Source: Oceanobacillus_B kapialis (GTDB taxonomy: Bacteria; Bacillota; Bacilli; Bacillales; Amphibacillaceae). From it: 64,000 bases of DNA. This document shows positions 15,396-23,855 of this stretch, in pieces (the first letter of the stretch is position 1; the number at the start of each line of letters is the position of its first letter). A program made the translations under genes and the position numbers. The DNA lies in NCBI RefSeq assembly GCF_042685265.1, contig NZ_JBHUMX010000035.1; one strand, given 5' to 3'. The notes under the pieces were generated by a model that ran no database searches, had not been told where the DNA came from, and saw nothing but the letters and a program-made list of their open reading frames with translations.

Positions 15396-16238
15396 TTATT
15401 GAATTTTTTCATTTCGTTTTTCCATTTGTTTTAGCCTTTTTTCGTAATGGGCAAATTCTTCTTCCGAGAAGTTAGCGCTCACTACTTCCTCTGTAAAATC
15501 GGTTAATGCGGCTGATACACGTTGCTTCATATCCTCAACTGTTAAATCGACGCCAACTAATTCTGAAAGGGAGCCCATCACGTTTGGATCGACATTTGGA
15601 TAGGTGAAAGCTGTCTCCTCATCCTTCTTACCAATTTCATAAAATTGCTGGATAAGTTGTGCGCGTTCCCTGCTATTCCCTTCCACATCTAAGTAAATTT
15701 GGATAGCTGCACCGTCCTTAACGCGGCGCTGGGAAATACCCGCAAATTTTCTTCCATTAATACTCAGGTCGTAATCGCCTGGGCAGTAGGAGGCTCCAAT
15801 TTCATAGGCTTCAATGGCATCTGTTACGTCGCGTAACATATATTGAACAAAACTTACCATTGCTTCGTAGCAGTCATGGATAGAAATGTGCTTAACCCCT
15901 GGAAGAATTAGTGAGATGTTTAATACCCCTTTGTCTAAGGCAACCGCTAGTCCACCTGAATTTCTAATAACGACGCTTTTCCCGGCATGCTGAAGAAAGG
16001 AAACGCCTTCCTCTATGTAGGGGAGTTTGCCGTCGGGAATTCCGAGTACGATTGTCTCGTCATGCACCCATAAGCGGACAACAGGTGGAGACTGCCCATC
16101 GCTAACAGATAAGGCGAGGGCGTCGTCTACAGCAAACGAGGTCATTGCAGTGTATGCTTTTCCATGAAAAGTAGGTTTCGTTGAGTGGTCCATATAGCGA
16201 AATGTTTGATGTCGAATAATGTCTTTCCAATTTTTCAT
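15396..16238 (-). CDS. lipL: Octanoyl-[GcvH]:protein N-octanoyltransferase LipL
   Basis: A 280-residue amidotransferase of the BPL/LplA fold that moves octanoyl or lipoyl groups from GcvH to the E2 subunits of 2-oxoacid dehydrogenases. The key nucleophile is C152 in GASYCPGDYDLS and the Lys of RKFAGISQRR (about 164) follows, as in B. subtilis LipL (YwfL). RNSGGLAVALDKGVLN is the substrate-binding loop. GGAGAAA precedes the ATG. The neighbourhood (hemQ-pta-lipL) matches B. subtilis, where ywfL follows pta. Confidence 0.92.
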   Translation of the reverse strand: MKNWKDIIRHQTFRYMDHSTKPTFHGKAYTAMTSFAVDDALALSVSDGQSPPVVRLWVHDETIVLGIPDGKLPYIEEGVSFLQHAGKSVVIRNSGGLAVALDKGVLNISLILPGVKHISIHDCYEAMVSFVQYMLRDVTDAIEAYEIGASYCPGDYDLSINGRKFAGISQRRVKDGAAIQIYLDVEGNSRERAQLIQQFYEIGKKDEETAFTYPNVDPNVMGSLSELVGVDLTVEDMKQRVSAALTDFTEEVVSANFSEEEFAHYEKRLKQMEKRNEKIQ

Positions 16239-16359
16239 AGTTTCTCCTTTTTGGTCACAAGGCTGTTACAAGATTCATGTAAACTTCTCTTTTTTATCAT
16301 GCTTATCTATTATATAATAATACTATTATAAGAATGAACAGAAACGGGTTGGAAAATGA

Positions 16360-17688
16360 ATGGCATATAAAGATGAACAATTACTAGAGGAAAAAGTATT
16401 TAAAGACCCTGTACATCGATACGTGCACGTAAAAGACCGCGTGATTTGGGATTTAATCGCAGCACCTGAGTTCCAGAGGTTGCGCAGAATTAAACAGCTT
16501 GGTACAACAAATTATACTTTCCATGGTGCAGAGCATAGTCGCTTTAATCATTCCCTAGGGGTTTATGAAATTGTGCGGAGAATTATTTATAATTTCCAAG
16601 GAAGAAAGCACTGGAATAATGAAGAACGACTGCTATGCCTTTGTGCGGCCTTACTGCACGACCTAGGGCACGGGCCATTTTCACATTCCTTTGAAAAGGT
16701 ATTTAAACTGGATCATGAGGAATATACCCAAAAGATTATTCTTGGCGAGACGAAGGTTAACCAGATTTTGGAGCAGGTGGAAGAGGGGTTTGCCCAGAAA
16801 GTGGCAGATGTCATTGCTAAAACATATCAGAACAAGCTTGTCGTAAGTCTTATTTCAAGTCAGATTGATGCCGACAGAATGGATTATTTGCAACGTGATG
16901 CCTATTTCACGGGTGTAAGCTATGGGCATTTTGATATGGAACGGATTTTACGTGTAATGCGACCAATCGAGGATCAAGTTGTGATTAAAGCGACGGGGAT
17001 GCACGCGGTGGAAGATTACATTATGAGTCGTTACCAGATGTATTGGCAGGTCTATTTCCACCCTGTTACGAGAAGTGCTGAAGTAATTTTAACGAAAATT
17101 CTGCACCGGGCAAAACATCTTTATGAAACGGAAGATTATGAGTTTAAACTGAAGCCAACCCATTTCACTTCCTTTTTTACAGGCGATGTTAAATTGGATG
17201 AGTACTTAAAGCTAGATGAGGGTATTGTTTCGTATTATTTCCAGCTATGGCAGGAAGAAGAAGACGAGATATTACGCGATCTTTGCGAGCGGTTTGTGAA
17301 TAGACGGCTATTTAAATACATTGAATTTAATCCGAATCAGCAAATGGCAGAATGGATGGAACTATATCGGTTATTTTCTGATGCGGGGATGGACCCGGAA
17401 TATTATCTCGTTGTGGATTCATCATCTGATTTACCATACGATTTTTATCGACCTGGCGAAGAAGAGGAACGGTTGCCAATCCATTTGCTTATGCCAAATG
17501 GGGAATTGAAGGAACTATCACGGCATTCAGATATTGTGGAATCTATTTCTGGGAAAAAACGGACGGACCACAAATTGTATTTCCCAAAGGATCTACTAGA
17601 AAGCCTGCCGACAGGAGACAGGAAGACACGGATTAAGGAAATTTTATACGGGCAAGGAGAGTTAATCGATGTTAACGAATCACGCTAA
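16360..17688 (+). CDS. ywfO: HD-domain phosphohydrolase YwfO
   Basis: A 442-residue HD-superfamily metal-dependent phosphohydrolase. The HD motif set is intact: QLGTTNYTFHGAEHSRFNHSLGV supplies the first His, LLHDLGHGPFSHSFE the HD pair, and SSQIDADRMDYLQRD the last Asp. It is closest in layout to B. subtilis YwfO and to the Enterococcus dNTP triphosphohydrolase EF1143, so a dNTPase or nucleotide-clearing role is likely, but the substrate is inferred. The ribosome-binding site is weak. ywgA starts 20 bases before its stop, so the two are translated together. The start is divergent from lipL. Confidence 0.88.
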   Translation: MAYKDEQLLEEKVFKDPVHRYVHVKDRVIWDLIAAPEFQRLRRIKQLGTTNYTFHGAEHSRFNHSLGVYEIVRRIIYNFQGRKHWNNEERLLCLCAALLHDLGHGPFSHSFEKVFKLDHEEYTQKIILGETKVNQILEQVEEGFAQKVADVIAKTYQNKLVVSLISSQIDADRMDYLQRDAYFTGVSYGHFDMERILRVMRPIEDQVVIKATGMHAVEDYIMSRYQMYWQVYFHPVTRSAEVILTKILHRAKHLYETEDYEFKLKPTHFTSFFTGDVKLDEYLKLDEGIVSYYFQLWQEEEDEILRDLCERFVNRRLFKYIEFNPNQQMAEWMELYRLFSDAGMDPEYYLVVDSSSDLPYDFYRPGEEEERLPIHLLMPNGELKELSRHSDIVESISGKKRTDHKLYFPKDLLESLPTGDRKTRIKEILYGQGELIDVNESR

Positions 17689-18163
17689 ATTGGTGCAGTT
17701 TTTTTCTGTTGCAAATGAAGTAACGGGTCGTAAAAAGCTTCAGAAAATGATTTATATTTTACAGAAGTCAAAGCTGCCATTTGAGGAAAAATTTCATTTT
17801 CATTTTTATGGTCCTTACTCAGAGGAATTGACATTACGAGTAGAAGAGCTATGTAATTTGCATTTTATTCAAGAAGAGAAGGAAGATAAAAGTAATTATT
17901 ACCAATATCGCTATTCCATTACAGACGATGGGCAAGCTTTTCTGGACCAGTTTGCGATGGAAATGCCGGAGTTGGATGAGAAAGTAGCGATGCTTAAAGG
18001 GAAGAGTTCTCGCTTTTTAGAGCTAGTGGCGACAATGCTTTATTTCGATGATTTACCATTGGAGGAAAATATCGAAAAGGTTCATACGGTAAAGCCGAAG
18101 CAAAAATACACAGATGATGAGATTCAGGAAGCCATATCATTCATTAAAGCTGTAAGTGCATAA
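17669..18163 (+). CDS. ywgA: YwgA family protein
   Basis: A 164-residue cytosolic protein of the YwgA family, unknown function. The pattern KLQKMIYILQKSKLPFEEKFHFHFYGPYSEEL, followed by a small winged-helix-like middle (YRYSITDDGQAFLDQFA) and a helical tail, resembles the Panacea/DUF4065 antitoxin core (KLQKLLYFAQ ... YGP). The gene overlaps ywfO by 20 bases and has AAGGAG 10 bases before ATG. Coupling to an HD phosphohydrolase is conserved in order with B. subtilis and may mean joint function. Confidence 0.8.
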   Translation: MLTNHAKLVQFFSVANEVTGRKKLQKMIYILQKSKLPFEEKFHFHFYGPYSEELTLRVEELCNLHFIQEEKEDKSNYYQYRYSITDDGQAFLDQFAMEMPELDEKVAMLKGKSSRFLELVATMLYFDDLPLEENIEKVHTVKPKQKYTDDEIQEAISFIKAVSA

Positions 18164-18234
18164 AACGGTTAAGATGAAACAAGACTGTTGCTATGCTAAA
18201 ATGGGGTTGATAAGTGATGAAGGAGGATTCTCAA

Positions 18235-18756
18235 ATGAGTTCTGATAAATCTTCAAACAAGAAGAAACCGAATGCTTTTACAATCGTAAAGGATGACTCA
18301 ACTGACGGACATGGCGGTTATGGTGCTGGATCTATCAGTTTGGAGAATATGTCCCCAGTCATTGTGGACCCAAATGAGAAAAAGGCGTACGTGGATATGG
18401 GTGCTATGCATGGACGTAGCGACATTGAGCGACGCGTTAAGTTTTTACCAAACAAAGAAGAAGTACCAAATGGATTGCTTTACTGGATTGTTTGGGTGAA
18501 TGTGGAGCGCAATGAGAATGGAACCTATTATGCAGGAGTAGCTGGCAGTGAGGTTAGAGTTGATCGTCCTATTAAGCGAGCATATAAATCAATGCCAGAG
18601 CATGTAACCCATATGGAAAAATCCTTAAAAGGGAAAATTATTTTAGATCATATGGACGAAGAATCTAAAAAGTTGCTAAAGGATTTTCTGACGGATTTTG
18701 ATGCGGAAATGTGGGCCAATTCTACCGACGAATTGAAAGCTGCTCTCCCTGAGTAA
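18235..18756 (+). CDS. ywhD: YwhD family protein
   Basis: A 173-residue cytosolic protein of the YwhD family (function unknown), with the marks KKPNAFTIVKDDSTDGHGGY, GSISLENMSPVIVD, DMGAMHGRSDIERRVKF and GLLYWIVWV. ATG at 18235 has AAGGAGGA 7 bases upstream; a more upstream GTG reads through that site and is rejected. The order ywgA-ywhD-pbpG-speE-speB equals B. subtilis. Confidence 0.88.
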   Translation: MSSDKSSNKKKPNAFTIVKDDSTDGHGGYGAGSISLENMSPVIVDPNEKKAYVDMGAMHGRSDIERRVKFLPNKEEVPNGLLYWIVWVNVERNENGTYYAGVAGSEVRVDRPIKRAYKSMPEHVTHMEKSLKGKIILDHMDEESKKLLKDFLTDFDAEMWANSTDELKAALPE

Positions 18757-18870
18757 TGAAAAGTGACAAACTTGTGACATATTTTAAACAATTGTAGTAC
18801 AACTTGTACTTTTGTTCCGAAATTTGTAAAATATGTATACATGGGCTTACTCATGTATTACTAGGACGAA

Positions 18871-18915
18871 AAGAAGCTGATTCCAAACGGATGGGAGGAA
18901 TCAGCTTCTTTTTGT
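18871..18915 (+). terminator. Terminator after ywhD
   Basis: AAGAAGCTGATTCC pairs perfectly with GGAATCAGCTTCTT over 14 bases, followed by TTTTT; it lies 114 bases after the ywhD stop. Confidence 0.88.
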
Positions 18916-19001
18916 ATTGAAATTAACTCTACACTTATTAAGTTACCCTTGTTATTATTTAATTAGAAATATTTGAACTATTTCTTAAGGAGGGCTTAAA
19001 T

Positions 19002-19097
19002 TTGTATAGTTTTATTATTTTTCCAATCATACTTGTTATCATAATCTTTTTCGCGATGGTGAAAACAGTAAAGGATATTAATAAAGAGAAGAAATAA
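19002..19097 (+). CDS. Very small membrane protein (31 aa)
   Basis: TTG start with AAGGAGGG 8 bases upstream; 31 residues, MYSFIIFPIILVIIIFFAMV forming one transmembrane helix, then KTVKDINKEKK, a basic cytoplasmic tail. It ends 6 bases before the convergent pbpG stop. It is too short to be assigned to a family, but the strong Shine-Dalgarno and single-helix plus charged-tail design are typical of real small membrane proteins. No terminator of its own is seen. Confidence 0.6.
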   Translation: MYSFIIFPIILVIIIFFAMVKTVKDINKEKK

Positions 19098-19103
19098 CAA
19101 CCT

Positions 19104-21131
19104 CTACCGGAACAAATCAAATAACTCTTCCACCATGCTTTTATCCTCGTTCTCTTCTTCCTGGTGGAGGTGGTCTGTGCAATATGCTTCTGGCTCTGTC
19201 CCTTTCTCGAAATACATCACACGACTTGATTCGCAATATGGTGTTGCTCTCAAGCCTGTTTCGGGATCGATGGGAATGCCAACAACACCGCTTGGCGCAT
19301 TGAAATTTTCCACAGGATGATCCGCGTGAGCAGCTTCCATAAAGCCTGCCCATATTTGCTTGGTATAAGAGGACTCCGCAACCTTCTCCATTGGCCGGTT
19401 ATCATCATAGCCCGCCCATACTCCAGTAACAAGAGAGGGACTGTAACCGATCATCCAGCTATCTGAATCGGTCGTTCCGGATTTCCCAGCATATATTCTT
19501 GAAAGTTGATCAGATACAGACGACCCTGTCACCGACATATAACCATCTAGTTCGCGGTCAAACATCCCAGTTAGCATTTGGGTTAATACAAAGGTCTTTT
19601 GTGGGTCGAGTATTTGTTTCCCTTTTATTTCCTTCTTTTCATAAACGGTTTTTCCATGCCGATCGACTATTTTTTCAATTGTATGCTCTTTAAGCTCCTG
19701 ACCGCCATTTGCCAATATGCCATAGCCCGTAACCATTTCCTTCACATTCACGGTTGCTGTGCCAAGCGCAAGGGATGGGACAGCAGGAAGCTTGCTTGTG
19801 ATGCCAAAAGCTCTTGCTGAATCTACCAGCCGCTCTGGTCCTAAATACATATTTGTTTTAACGGCATAGACATTGTCACTAAGTGCAATAGCTTGGGCAA
19901 GGGTGATCTGTTCATTTGCGTAATAGCCATTGAAATTACTTGGCTGATAGACATTACCGTCTGCTAACTCAAAGCTTGTTGGTTTGCTCATCAGCATGGT
20001 ATTCGGTGTATACCCGTTTTCCAGTGCAGCATAATATAAGAAAGGTTTAAAGGATGAGCCTGGCATTCGCATTGCAGAGGTTGCACGATTGAATACACTT
20101 TCCGTATAATCCCTACCACCAATCATGGCTGTAATTGCCCCGTTTTCAGGGTCTACTGCTAAGGCACCTATCTCAATATCGCTTTCTGATTGCACCGTTT
20201 CTTTCACTTGCTGTTCAAGAAGCTTTTGTTGTGTGGTGTTTAGTGTTGTATAAATCGAATAGCCGCCTGCTCGCACTTCTTCTTGCTCAATTTCTAAAAG
20301 CTTCCCAGCCTCCTGAATAACAGTGTCCTGAAAATGAGGGGCTATTTTTTCTTGTTGGTCAGGGGTATGTTTCGCATAGATTAACTTTTGGCGTAAGGCG
20401 GATTCATACGCCTTTTGATCAATTATCCCTTTATCAAGCAGGTTAGCTAATATTTGTTTTTGACGATCTTGAGCCCTATCTTCATCGTTTAAAGGCGAAT
20501 AATAAGTAGGCCCTTTTGGTATGCCTGCCAGCATTGTTGCTTCAGCCAGGGTGAGGTCAGAAGCTGATTTATTATAAAAGTAATTACTCGCAACTTCAAT
20601 CCCGTAGGCACCGTGACCGTAGTATATGGTATTTAAATAGCCCTCAAGGATTTCTTCTTTTGTGTAAAACATTTCAAGTCGTACTGTATAAAAGGCTTCC
20701 TTCAGCTTACGAGTTAGGCTCTTTTCATGTGTTAGATAAAGATTTCTCGCATACTGTTGGGTTAAGGTACTGGCACCTTCCTTAAGGGACCATGTTTGGA
20801 TATCTTTGATGATAGCACCAAAAATTCGTTTTATATCAAAACCATGATGGTCATAAAAATTTTGGTCTTCGGTTAGAAGGGTGGCAGCAACAACCTCTTC
20901 AGACATCTCGTCCAGATCAACCCATTGACGGTTTTGGGTTCCTCGTTCTTCTCCAATTACTTCTTCTTCGCTATCATAAAGAACGGTATTCTGGTCTATT
21001 GCAAGCTCTGGAGGGCCAAGCAGGAAACTAATTAGATAGACGGCTCCAATCCCAAGCAAGATAACGGCTATCAGCCACATTGTTATTTTTAATAGAAGTC
21101 TAGACTTAAATTTCTTTAGTCCTTTTCCCAT
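19104..21131 (-). CDS. pbpG: Class A penicillin-binding protein (PbpG/PBP2d-like)
   Basis: A bifunctional peptidoglycan synthase of 675 residues with an N-terminal signal anchor. Transglycosylase (GT51) motifs: EDQNFYDHHGFD, GASTLTQQYARNLYL, RKLKEAFYTVRLE and YYGHGAYGIEVAS. Transpeptidase motifs: SxxK in PGSSFKPF, SxN in ALSDNVYA, KSGT in YAGKSGTTDSDSW. The ywhD-pbpG-speE order marks it as B. subtilis PbpG (PBP2d), which is made in the forespore and helps spore wall synthesis. Start at 21131 follows TGGAGA; the ATG at 21158 has no ribosome-binding site. Confidence 0.92.
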   Translation of the reverse strand: MGKGLKKFKSRLLLKITMWLIAVILLGIGAVYLISFLLGPPELAIDQNTVLYDSEEEVIGEERGTQNRQWVDLDEMSEEVVAATLLTEDQNFYDHHGFDIKRIFGAIIKDIQTWSLKEGASTLTQQYARNLYLTHEKSLTRKLKEAFYTVRLEMFYTKEEILEGYLNTIYYGHGAYGIEVASNYFYNKSASDLTLAEATMLAGIPKGPTYYSPLNDEDRAQDRQKQILANLLDKGIIDQKAYESALRQKLIYAKHTPDQQEKIAPHFQDTVIQEAGKLLEIEQEEVRAGGYSIYTTLNTTQQKLLEQQVKETVQSESDIEIGALAVDPENGAITAMIGGRDYTESVFNRATSAMRMPGSSFKPFLYYAALENGYTPNTMLMSKPTSFELADGNVYQPSNFNGYYANEQITLAQAIALSDNVYAVKTNMYLGPERLVDSARAFGITSKLPAVPSLALGTATVNVKEMVTGYGILANGGQELKEHTIEKIVDRHGKTVYEKKEIKGKQILDPQKTFVLTQMLTGMFDRELDGYMSVTGSSVSDQLSRIYAGKSGTTDSDSWMIGYSPSLVTGVWAGYDDNRPMEKVAESSYTKQIWAGFMEAAHADHPVENFNAPSGVVGIPIDPETGLRATPYCESSRVMYFEKGTEPEAYCTDHLHQEEENEDKSMVEELFDLFR

Positions 21132-21211
21132 GATTTGCGGTCTCCAATATGTGTGCATTTTTATCAGTATGGGAAAAGATAAAAAGATCTAAACAAAATG
21201 TAAGAAAAAGC

Positions 21212-21239
21212 TTGTCTTTTTGCCGAAAAACTCTATAAT
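21212..21239 (+). promoter_or_regulatory. Sigma-A promoter for speE-speB
   Basis: TTGTCT, 16-base spacer, TATAAT, 35 bases before the speE start. Confidence 0.65.
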
Positions 21240-21273
21240 TTTATTGTCTTGATAGATGAAGGAGTGAAGAAAA

Positions 21274-22101
21274 ATGAGCATGTGGTTTACAGAAAACCAA
21301 ACAGCCAATTTTGGTATTACAGCAAAAATTAAACAAACCCTAGCTACTGTGAAAACAGACTTCCAGGAGCTGCAAATGATAGAAACAGAAGAATGGGGCA
21401 ATATGCTTGTCCTAGATGATATGGTAATGACAACAGAACGAGACGAGTTCGTATACCATGAAATGGTTGCACACGTTCCGTTATTTACCCACCCGAATCC
21501 AAAGCATGTACTGGTGGTTGGTGGAGGAGACGGAGGGGTTATTCGTGAAGTGCTGAAACACCCATCTGTTGAAAAAGCGGTCCTTGTTGAAATTGACGGG
21601 CAGGTCATCGAGTACTCCAAGAAGTTTCTGCCTTCTATTGCTGGAACATTGGATGATCCGCGAGTGGAAGTGAAAGTCGATGACGGCTTTTTGTATATTG
21701 CCAACAGCAAGAATGAATTTGATGTCATTATGGTGGATTCCACAGAGCCAGTAGGACCTGCGGTGAACCTTTTTACAGAAGGATTCTATAGTGGGATTAA
21801 GGACGCTTTAAAGGATGACGGTATTTTCGTTGCGCAGACAGATAACCCATGGTTTAAGGCAGATTTAATTCATCAGGTGTACGGAGACGTGAAAAAAATC
21901 TTCCCTGTGACGAAAGTGTATACGGCGAACATTCCGACATACCCAAGTGGTCTTTGGACGTTTACAATGGGAAGTAAAATCCATGATCCGTTGAAAGTGA
22001 AGCCAGAACGTTTCCATGAAATTGAAACGAAATACTATACGCCAGAACTGCATACGGCTTCCTTTGCACTGCCGAGGTTTGTATCAGATCTATTGAAATA
22101 G
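21274..22101 (+). CDS. speE: Spermidine synthase SpeE
   Basis: A 275-residue aminopropyltransferase: moves the propylamine group of decarboxylated SAM to putrescine to give spermidine. Marks: N-terminal MWFTENQTANFG, the SAM-site loop VLVVGGGDGGVIREVLKH, VEIDGQVIEYSKKFLP, and the proton-acceptor Asp region DVIMVDSTEPVGPA. AAGGAG lies 12 bases before ATG. It is followed by speB after 18 bases, so agmatinase and spermidine synthase form one polyamine operon; speA is not in this window. Confidence 0.95.
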   Translation: MSMWFTENQTANFGITAKIKQTLATVKTDFQELQMIETEEWGNMLVLDDMVMTTERDEFVYHEMVAHVPLFTHPNPKHVLVVGGGDGGVIREVLKHPSVEKAVLVEIDGQVIEYSKKFLPSIAGTLDDPRVEVKVDDGFLYIANSKNEFDVIMVDSTEPVGPAVNLFTEGFYSGIKDALKDDGIFVAQTDNPWFKADLIHQVYGDVKKIFPVTKVYTANIPTYPSGLWTFTMGSKIHDPLKVKPERFHEIETKYYTPELHTASFALPRFVSDLLK

Positions 22102-22119
22102 AGGAGGTTAAAGTACCTT

Positions 22120-22992
22120 ATGCGATTTGATGAGGCATATTCAGGAAAAGTGTTTATTATGTCAGACAATGACTATGAGAAGGCCCAGGCTGTTATTTAC
22201 GGCATGCCAATGGATTGGACAGTGAGTTTTCGACCTGGTTCCCGATTTGGCCCTGGCCGTATTCGCGAAGCATCTATTGGGCTTGAGGAATATAGTCCTT
22301 ATATGGACAAGCATTTAGAGGAGGTTGCCTACTTTGACGCAGGCGATATTCCATTACCGTTTGGCAATCCTCAGCGAAGCTTGGACGAAATCCGCGGGTT
22401 TGTTACAAAGCTTGCGACGGATGGGAAATTTCCACTCGGTCTAGGCGGGGAACATCTCGTCACATGGCCAGTTATTCAGGCGATGCATGAGGTACATTCT
22501 GATATGGCTTTAATCCATATTGATGCCCATGCCGACCTTCGTGAAGAATACGAAGGAGAAGCACTATCTCATTCCACCCCAGTAAGAAAAATTTGTGGTC
22601 TGCTTGGTGCCGAAAATGTCTATTCCTTTGGCATTCGTTCCGGGATGCGTGAGGAATTCCAGTTTGCAAAGGAGAGTGGCATGCACATGGCCAAGTTTGA
22701 TGTGGCAGACCCATTAGAAAAAGCATTGCCACAGCTAGCCGGTAGAAAAGTTTATGTCACGATTGATATCGATGTACTGGATCCAGCTTTTGCTCCAGGG
22801 ACGGGAACAGCTGAAGCAGGCGGTATTACGTCAAAAGAGCTGTTAAAAGCAATTCAATTAATTGCCCAATCAGATGTGGAGGTTATTGGTGCAGATTTAG
22901 TGGAGGTTGCACCAGCCTATGACCATTCGGAGCAAACTGCCATCGCAGCAAGCAAATTCGTCCGTGAAATGCTGCTCGGTTGGGTGAAATAA
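22120..22992 (+). CDS. speB: Agmatinase SpeB
   Basis: A 290-residue ureohydrolase that splits agmatine to putrescine and urea, feeding SpeE. Binuclear manganese motifs are present: GGEHLVTWP, DAHADLREEYEGEALSHSTP and DIDVLDPAFAPGTGTAEAGG. GGAGG lies about 12 bases before ATG. A short GCCT/AGGC hairpin and T-run (about 23000-23030) follow, then the 21-bp tandem repeat block. Confidence 0.95.
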   Translation: MRFDEAYSGKVFIMSDNDYEKAQAVIYGMPMDWTVSFRPGSRFGPGRIREASIGLEEYSPYMDKHLEEVAYFDAGDIPLPFGNPQRSLDEIRGFVTKLATDGKFPLGLGGEHLVTWPVIQAMHEVHSDMALIHIDAHADLREEYEGEALSHSTPVRKICGLLGAENVYSFGIRSGMREEFQFAKESGMHMAKFDVADPLEKALPQLAGRKVYVTIDIDVLDPAFAPGTGTAEAGGITSKELLKAIQLIAQSDVEVIGADLVEVAPAYDHSEQTAIAASKFVREMLLGWVK

Positions 22993-23083
22993 AGAAAAAG
23001 TCTCTGCCTTTGGTGGAGGCTTTTTTAATAGGGGAAGGAGAGCTTGTTAAGTTGCTATTGGGATGTGTGCTTGACTGGGCGGG

Positions 23084-23272
23084 CGGTTCAATCAACCACG
23101 AGAGGAGTGCAATCGACTGTGTGGGCGTTTTAATCAACCACGGGAGCGTTGCAATCAACCGTGTGGGCGTTGCAATCAACCACGGGAGCGGTGCAATCAA
23201 CCAAGCGAGCATATCAATCAACCACGAGAACAGTGCAATCAACCAAGCGACCCGCCTAATCAACCAACGTAC
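23084..23272. repeat. Nine tandem 21-bp repeats downstream of speB
   Basis: Nine units of exactly 21 bases with consensus near CGTTGCAATCAACCACGGGAG; AATCAACC is the most conserved core and the 3' half alternates CACGGGAG, GTGTGGG and AAGCGAG. Because 21 is a multiple of three, both strands stay open: the plus strand would read AINHGSV-type heptads and the minus strand WLIATPT-type heptads. Neither frame has a ribosome-binding site, so I treat it as non-coding. It fills most of the 422-base gap between speB and ywiB. Confidence 0.92.
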
Positions 23273-23414
23273 CATCCTGTAATCCTCTTATAAGAACGAT
23301 TAGACGTACATAGATCAATGCAATTTCAGGAATTTTAAAGGTAGTTCTGGCATTTTCCCTGTGATTAACGCTATAATAGGTCATTATATGATTTTTTACG
23401 ATTGAGGAGATAGA

Positions 23415-23855
23415 ATGACACAACAAGGAAGAAATGTCATGATTGAGCTCTCCACTTCTATTCTAGACAATGGGAGCCAGGAAGAGAGTCACATGAAGCA
23501 TTCAGGCGAATTTTTTCAAAAAGGAAAGCTGGATGTATTACGCTATGTGGAGCAAGGGGAGGATGGCTCTTCGACAAAAAGCCTGATCACCATACAGCCA
23601 GATAAAGTAAGCATAAAGCGAACTGGCAATGTGACGATGAATCAGCAATTCCAACAGGGCCAGATAACGGAAAATATGCTGAAGCACCCTTATGGCAGCA
23701 TGCACATGGAGACATCTACCCAAACGATTAGCTATCAGGCACCCTCAGAACAGTCTGAAGGGCGTTTAATCATAGATTATACCGTGAAATTAAATGGCCA
23801 GGATGAACGCAGCCATGAGATCAAACTTACATTTACAGAGGAGGGTGCCAAATGA
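23415..23855 (+). CDS. ywiB: DUF1934 protein YwiB
   Basis: A 146-residue protein of the DUF1934 family, with a predicted calycin/lipocalin-like beta-barrel; biochemical role unknown. It has alternating strands such as GRLIIDYTVKLNGQ and an acidic C-terminus. GAGGAGATAGA precedes ATG. Its stop overlaps the argS start in ATGA, giving tight translational coupling as in the B. subtilis ywiB-argS pair. Confidence 0.85.
   Translation: MTQQGRNVMIELSTSILDNGSQEESHMKHSGEFFQKGKLDVLRYVEQGEDGSSTKSLITIQPDKVSIKRTGNVTMNQQFQQGQITENMLKHPYGSMHMETSTQTISYQAPSEQSEGRLIIDYTVKLNGQDERSHEIKLTFTEEGAK

Noticed and set aside
22883..23275. Minus-strand open frame of 130 codons (WLIATPT heptads) that looks like a membrane protein
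   Set aside because: It is the reverse of the same repeat, overlaps speB and has no ribosome-binding site.
22980..23282. Plus-strand open frame of 100 codons through the 21-bp repeats (AINHGSV heptads)
   Set aside because: Starts with TTG inside the end of speB without a ribosome-binding site; openness follows from the 21-base period.
23283..23414. T-box leader for argS/ywiB
   Set aside because: No specifier loop or T-box sequence is present in the short leader.
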